Part shown: positions 22,774 to 26,392 of the stretch, one piece after another
Numbering within the stretch: position 1 is the first letter of the stretch
How the letters are laid out: every line of letters begins with the position of its first letter
Assembly: GCA_039817825.1 (NCBI GenBank)
Contig: JBCBVA010000045.1
Span: 1-26,392, forward strand
DNA from: PCC-7336 sp039817825
Lineage (GTDB): Bacteria; Cyanobacteriota; Cyanobacteriia; Thermostichales; PCC-7336
Reading direction: 5' to 3'
Length of the DNA stretch: 26,392 nt
Position numbers and translations under genes: made by a program
The notes under the pieces: generated by a model
Seen by the model: only the letters and a program-made list of their open reading frames with translations
What the model was told of the DNA's origin: nothing
Database searches by the model: none

Positions 22774-24072
22774 CTATTGGGCCATTGCAAAAAACTCGAT
22801 GGTGCTCTTGAGGGAGGCGAGGAACGCATCGATTTCTGCACGAGCGTTGTAGAAGTAAACGCTGGCTCGTGCTGTAGCCGATAGACCCAGTTGTTTGTGA
22901 AGAGGTTGAGTGCAGTGGTGGCCGGAGCGAATGGCAATGGCATCTTCATCTAAGAGCGCAGCAATGTCGTTGGCATGAATCCCCTCAACGGTAAACGCCA
23001 CGAGCCCCGCTCGTGCAAGTTTGCCGTCGGCATCCCAAGTGGGGCCAATGGGGGTGACTCCATCAACCGTGGCCAGTCCTTTCAATAGATAGTCTGTCAG
23101 TTGCTGTTCGTGAGTATGAATGGCATCCATGCCAATGGAGCTGAGGTAGTCGACGGCGGCTCCCAGACCCACGGCTTCGGCGATCGCTGGAGTACCCGCT
23201 TCAAACTTGTGGGGCAAATCTGCGTAGGTCGAGCAATCCAGCTCTACATCTGCAATCATTTCTCCGCCCCCCAGGAAAGGGGGCATGGATAGCAGCAAAT
23301 CTTCTTTTCCAAATAAAAATCCACTGCCGGTCGGGGCACACATTTTGTGACCGGAGGCAACCAACCAATCGCAATTGAGTGCCTGCACATCCAGCGACAT
23401 GTGCGGGGCACTTTGGCAGGCATCGATCAAAACTTTGGCCCCGAAATGATGGGCCCGCTCCACAATCTCGGCTACGGGGTTGATGCACCCCAACGTGTTG
23501 GACACATGCACCGTCGAGACCAACTTAGTGCGATTGCTGAGCAGATCGGTGTAGCGATCGCAGTCAAATTCCCCAGTTTCAGTCAGGGTGACAAATTTTA
23601 AGATGGCTCCCGTGCGTTGGGCCACAAACTGCCAGGGCACCAAATTACTGTGGTGCTCCATCACGGACAGGATAATTTCGTCCCCCGGCTGTAGGTTGTG
23701 CATGCCCCAGGTGTAAGCCACTAAGTTAATTGCTTCGCTGGCATTGCGGGTGTAGACAATCTCGCGATCGGACGTCGCATTAATGAATTTGGCGACTTTA
23801 ACCCGCGATGCTTCGTAGGCTTCTGTGGCTTCGCGACTGAGGGCGTGGGCTCCGCGGTGCACATTGGCGTTGGAGAGGCGGTAGTAATCCTCCATTGCCT
23901 GTAAGACAGCGATTGGTTTTTGAGAGGTGGCTGCATTGTCTAAGTAGACAAGTGGTTTGTCATTCAGGTGCCGCTCCAGAATTGGAAAGTCAGGCCGAAC
24001 CCGATGTGCCAGATCGTCGATCGCGGCAGAGACGGCAGCGGATTGAGCTGCAGTGGCACTAAATGCAGACAT
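22774..24072 (-). CDS. sufS: Cysteine desulfurase SufS
   Basis: 432 residues from the ATG at 24072. The PLP enzyme takes sulfur from cysteine for Fe-S cluster assembly by the SUF system. Seen: VYLDNAATSQKP, NANVHRGAHALS, MEHHSNLVPWQ, the PLP lysine in ASGHKMCAPTGSGFLFG (K243) and the persulfide cysteine in IRSGHHCTQPLH (C387); group II (SufS/CsdA) by the RSGHHC loop. A TTG at 24132 would add 20 residues that homologues lack. sufBCD are not beside it in the window; the downstream gene is DUF192. On the minus strand, TACTAAAAT about 80 bases upstream could be part of its promoter. Confidence 0.97.
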   Translation of the reverse strand: MSAFSATAAQSAAVSAAIDDLAHRVRPDFPILERHLNDKPLVYLDNAATSQKPIAVLQAMEDYYRLSNANVHRGAHALSREATEAYEASRVKVAKFINATSDREIVYTRNASEAINLVAYTWGMHNLQPGDEIILSVMEHHSNLVPWQFVAQRTGAILKFVTLTETGEFDCDRYTDLLSNRTKLVSTVHVSNTLGCINPVAEIVERAHHFGAKVLIDACQSAPHMSLDVQALNCDWLVASGHKMCAPTGSGFLFGKEDLLLSMPPFLGGGEMIADVELDCSTYADLPHKFEAGTPAIAEAVGLGAAVDYLSSIGMDAIHTHEQQLTDYLLKGLATVDGVTPIGPTWDADGKLARAGLVAFTVEGIHANDIAALLDEDAIAIRSGHHCTQPLHKQLGLSATARASVYFYNARAEIDAFLASLKSTIEFFAMAQ

Positions 24073-24254
24073 AAAGCAATAACCGATGAAGACGAGAAAT
24101 TTTGGGGCGGCGCAACAAGCTCTGTGGGGCAATCGCGAGAGCTATTTTAGTATGGCACCCCTCTTCTGCCGGTTCAATTTGCGGTCAAAGTCAGCAGGTT
24201 CAAAATCGCCCTGCTCATGGTGAATCGAGCTTAGTGAACCGATCTAAACTGAGA

Positions 24255-25472
24255 TTATGCCAGCGCCAGCATGCCCGATCGGGCACAGAGTGCATCCATG
24301 CGATCGAGCTGTTCTTGCAAACCGGTTGGCATGGGTAGGTCAAGCTCTGCAAACACTGCGGCTAGACGCCGTCGATGGTCGTGACGATACAGGGCATTCC
24401 AGTAGTTGCGGTGATGAATGGCCTGCAGGCGATCGATATCCTGTAATAACTCCAAAATGATCTCGACTCCTGCATCAGGTTCATCGGGGAGTTCGATGGT
24501 AGCGTCTTCCCAATCTAGCTGCTCGTTGGCTTCCGAGCACGGGGGTCGCTTACCGACTAGTGCCGTTCCTGCCGCAATGCCCTCGTACCATCTCAATCCC
24601 AGCACCGGCTTGCGATACTCGTAAGACGGATGGAGTTGCCCCTGGGGTAGCTCAACAGCCCGCTGAACGGTGTATGTAAAATCAAACGCTAATGCCAGCT
24701 TGCTCTTGGCCAAGACGTTTCCAATCAGGACACTGTGCTGGTAATCGAAGCGTTTGGGGGTAAAGGGTTGGTCTGGATAGAGTTGAGTAGCTTCAGGAAC
24801 CTGCCGATAGTAAAACAGATGGCGGCTATTGGGGAAACTGTCTGGATTGAGGCAATCGGGGGATGCCGGAGGGCGATCGCTGAGGTCAAACAGCCGATTG
24901 TGGTATTCCGACGGAATGCGACCGTAGCTAGTGACATCGATGGAGCGACAGTTGCCATAGGAGCCTCGGTCTAGGACGTTGGCCGAATAGGGCCAGTACG
25001 ACACCGGAATCTTGAACTGCGCGTGCAACGGTTCGATGAGATCTTTAATCGCCACAAATAGGCAATCGACTTGCTTGATGCAATTAGGAAATGCGTCGAA
25101 AATCCAAGCGTCGTAAACAAAGGCAATGACGAGATCGAACTGCGAGCGCCAGTCTTTCAAGCAGTTCAGTAACTCTAAATCTGCACCGTGCATCCCAATC
25201 ACAATCAGGACATTGGGCTCATCTGACGACAACCCATCGACCCGATCGATCGTTCGATAGGTGAGCTGATTGGCTGTGAGAACTCGATTGGTAATTTTCT
25301 CTTGAAGTAGTTTTGGAAGACTACTTTGATGAAGAGATCGAGCCCAGCGCGTTGCGACCGGAGCAACGATCTGAGCATTGCATGTAGTTTGAATGACGTT
25401 CTCTAATGCATAGATATGAGCGTAGTGAGTGGCAGCAATCGCATTACGCTTCGATAGTACGTAGAGTCCCAT
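24255..25472 (-). CDS. Putative GT-B type glycosyltransferase
   Basis: 405 residues, no signal peptide. The C-terminal half reads like group 1 / CgeB-like glycosyltransferases: IDVTSYGRIPSEYHNRLFDL (178-197), VLIGNVLAKSKLALAFDFTYT (248-268), YRKPVLGLRWYEGIAAGTALVG (286-307), then WEDATIELPDEPDAG and the terminal helical HHRNYWNALYRHDHRRRLAAVF. The region RWYEGIAAGTALVG matches the place where GT-B enzymes bind the sugar nucleotide. The N-terminal half (IVIGMHGADLELLN, FVYDAWIFDAF) suits the acceptor-binding Rossmann half. The substrate is unknown; surface polysaccharide or glycan is a guess. ATG at 25472, no clear ribosome binding site. Its upstream side is AT-rich DNA without intact genes. 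Confidence 0.75.
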   Translation of the reverse strand: MGLYVLSKRNAIAATHYAHIYALENVIQTTCNAQIVAPVATRWARSLHQSSLPKLLQEKITNRVLTANQLTYRTIDRVDGLSSDEPNVLIVIGMHGADLELLNCLKDWRSQFDLVIAFVYDAWIFDAFPNCIKQVDCLFVAIKDLIEPLHAQFKIPVSYWPYSANVLDRGSYGNCRSIDVTSYGRIPSEYHNRLFDLSDRPPASPDCLNPDSFPNSRHLFYYRQVPEATQLYPDQPFTPKRFDYQHSVLIGNVLAKSKLALAFDFTYTVQRAVELPQGQLHPSYEYRKPVLGLRWYEGIAAGTALVGKRPPCSEANEQLDWEDATIELPDEPDAGVEIILELLQDIDRLQAIHHRNYWNALYRHDHRRRLAAVFAELDLPMPTGLQEQLDRMDALCARSGMLALA

Positions 25473-25770
25473 AAATTAGTTCTATTCCAATCCAGTCGTG
25501 GATCGATTGCGACCGAGAAGCGCCTGATTTTGAGAGTGCGCTCGACCTTAAGAATTTGGCAGTGCGCCCGTGCCATCTTCTCGCATTGAAATTGCTGAAA
25601 ATGGCCCATACGAAATCATTCCACTATCTCATTCTCAGGCCGTGTTTCAGTTTAATGACATCAAGCCATAGCCAACATCACAGCATGCAATTAAATAGGG
25701 CACTGATTTTTTGTATGTTTTATGTCTTGGAGATTGATAAAATCAAGACTTACTTTACATCTATGGAGAG

Positions 25771-25908
25771 ATGTTTGCTAGATTTGTAGGACTCACAGTG
25801 CATCTGGAGCGTGACCGCCGCAAATCCGATGTAGTGCTAATTGGTTGCACGCGACGGTACAGCCTCAATCCTGAGGAGATGAGTGTTGCAGCTATCTCAA
25901 CAGATTGA
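25771..25908 (+). other. 45-codon open frame, uncertain
   Basis: Starts MFARFVGLTVHLERDRR and ends SVAAISTD. GGAG lies only 2 bases before the ATG, too close for a good ribosome binding site. The charged, balanced composition is a little protein-like (DVVLIGCTRRYSLNPEE), but I recognise no family. It may be a fragment or chance. Confidence 0.2.
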
Positions 25909-26161
25909 TTGTGCTGCTGCCACCCTATGATTGCCAATTCATGCAAGTTTGAGTGCGCTTCAATGTGGATAATACCCACTCAAAAAGCGGGTTGAACTGT
26001 CTCAACGTGCTCTGCTATGAGCGATCTCCATGTAGTACGTATTCACCCCAGGGGAGCACGCTTGCGAATATCCTATGTATCTACGAATACGGCGTAAAAA
26101 ATAATTTTATATTCTAGTGATATATAAGGTTTTCGGCATTCCCTTTTGCAAAAGTAAATTA

Positions 26162-26383
26162 TTACACTAAAACACCGAGCTTTTTCTGGAACCTGACTTG
26201 ATAGCTTGAATTGACTAGCTCGATATATTGTTGAACACTCACTAGTCCGAGTATATCAAGTAGCTTAAATGACATGTAACAGGGTATTTCGGATCGTTTT
26301 AGATTCGTGATATAAATCCACCGCAACCAAGCATAACAATTTTCATCAGCTACCCCTATGTACCCACCTTTAGCTTTACGGAC
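26162..26383 (-). pseudogene. Possible 3' remnant of a lost gene
   Basis: A 73-codon frame, bounded by TAA at 26384-26386 and TAA at 26162-26164, with no ATG until codon 37 (26275). It reads like protein: GGYIGVADENCYAWLRW, ITNLKRSEIPCYMSFKLLD, QQYIELVNSSYQ. The absence of a start and an in-frame stop just upstream suggest the tail of a decayed gene. I cannot name the family. Lying upstream of a glycosyltransferase-like gene, it may come from a lost surface-glycan or mobile region. Chance opening in AT-rich DNA remains possible. Confidence 0.25.
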
Positions 26384-26392
26384 TTATATCAC
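26307..26392. repeat. Inverted 13-mer at the right edge
   Basis: GTGATATAAATCC (26307-26319) and GGACTTATATCAC (26380-26392) are complementary at 12 of 13 positions. A related GTGATATATAAGG is at 26117-26129. The second arm ends exactly at the window edge, so its full length is unknown. Confidence 0.45.
26358..26392 (+). CDS. Possible gene start running off the right edge
   Basis: ATG at 26358 begins MYPPLALRTYI and is still open at the last base. Eleven codons are too few to judge, and no clear ribosome binding site precedes it. It overlaps the inverted repeat and, on the other strand, the possible gene remnant. Confidence 0.15.
   Translation, partial: MYPPLALRTYI

Larger units (their letters stand above)
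283..24880. repeat. Dispersed HIP1 octamers (GCGATCGC)
   Basis: Nearly thirty copies counted by eye, for example at 283, 1747, 4223, 13865, 17306 and 24873, in genes and spacers alike. Chance would give well under one copy in 26 kb. HIP1 is a known hallmark of many cyanobacterial genomes. Two stretches lack it: 13873-17305 (oriC and dnaN) and 24881 to the end. Confidence 0.9.
25473..26392. other. AT-rich gene-poor end of the window
   Basis: About 920 bases, lower in GC than the rest and without any HIP1 site (the last one is at 24873-24880). No intact gene is supported. Contents: a 45-codon plus frame (25771-25908), a lone DnaA-box match TGTGGATAA (25964-25972), a 12-base palindrome CTTTTGCAAAAG (26143-26154), a minus open frame of 73 codons (26162-26383), an inverted 13-mer (26307-26319, 26380-26392) and a possible gene start on the plus strand at 26358. 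Confidence 0.6.

Noticed and set aside
24196..24218. tRNA T-arm-like AGCAGG-TTCAAAATCGC-CCTGCT
   Set aside because: The loop is too long and no acceptor or anticodon stem fits around it.
25964..25972. Perfect DnaA box TGTGGATAA far from the origin
   Set aside because: One match to a degenerate 9-mer is expected by chance in 26 kb, and no second box is near.
26299..26346. Minus-strand ATG with AGGGG six bases upstream, starting MKIVMLGCGGFI like an epimerase
   Set aside because: It stops after 15 codons and overlaps a longer open frame in another phase; the resemblance is probably chance.
1..26392. CRISPR array, rRNA genes, intact transposase
   Set aside because: No spaced direct repeats, rRNA signatures or transposase motifs were seen on either strand.

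Overview
The window is cyanobacterial chromosome. The octamer GCGATCGC (HIP1) occurs nearly thirty times by eye. The gene set includes the catalytic subunit of ferredoxin:thioredoxin reductase, a YidC with the long lumenal insert seen in cyanobacteria, several families typical of cyanobacteria (CIA30, DUF309, a bacterial PH-domain protein, two pentapeptide-repeat proteins), and many GTG starts. I cannot name the species.

Layout. The left edge cuts into ribD (3' part only), followed by rpe on the other strand and a CIA30-domain gene. From about 2.6 to 12.3 kb every gene is on the minus strand. First comes a redox block: a thioredoxin-reductase-like flavoprotein, ftrC and a DUF309 gene. Next are a RecB/Cas4-like PD-(D/E)XK nuclease, a DUF815 P-loop ATPase and a soluble pentapeptide protein. 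The old origin-linked cluster follows, in the order rpmH, rnpA, PH-domain gene, yidC, jag-like KH/R3H gene, DUF177. dnaA and dnaN are on the plus strand, and the 0.86 kb between them is a clear replication origin. It has about ten DnaA boxes in two oppositely oriented groups, hairpins and palindromes, and four consecutive DnaA-trio triplets next to an AT-rich stretch.

Right of dnaN all clear genes are again on the minus strand, so they point towards the origin. They are a small unknown protein, a membrane pentapeptide protein with a minisatellite at its 3' end, an antitoxin of the Phd/YefM family without a visible toxin, gcvP, a DUF192 putative lipoprotein, sufS and a glycosyltransferase-like gene. 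The last 0.9 kb is AT-rich, has no HIP1 site and has no intact gene. It holds an open frame that looks like a gene remnant, inverted repeats and perhaps the first codons of a gene leaving the window.

How the genes work together. The core is the chromosome start region: DnaA and DnaN with oriC; ribosomal protein L34 and the RNase P protein for RNA maturation; YidC and the Jag-like protein for membrane protein insertion and RNA binding. The two redox genes suggest light-linked thiol control, because the flavoprotein lacks the usual NADPH motifs. The rest is ordinary metabolism: riboflavin, Calvin cycle/pentose phosphate, glycine cleavage and Fe-S sulfur supply. I see no CRISPR array, rRNA, tRNA or intact insertion sequence.
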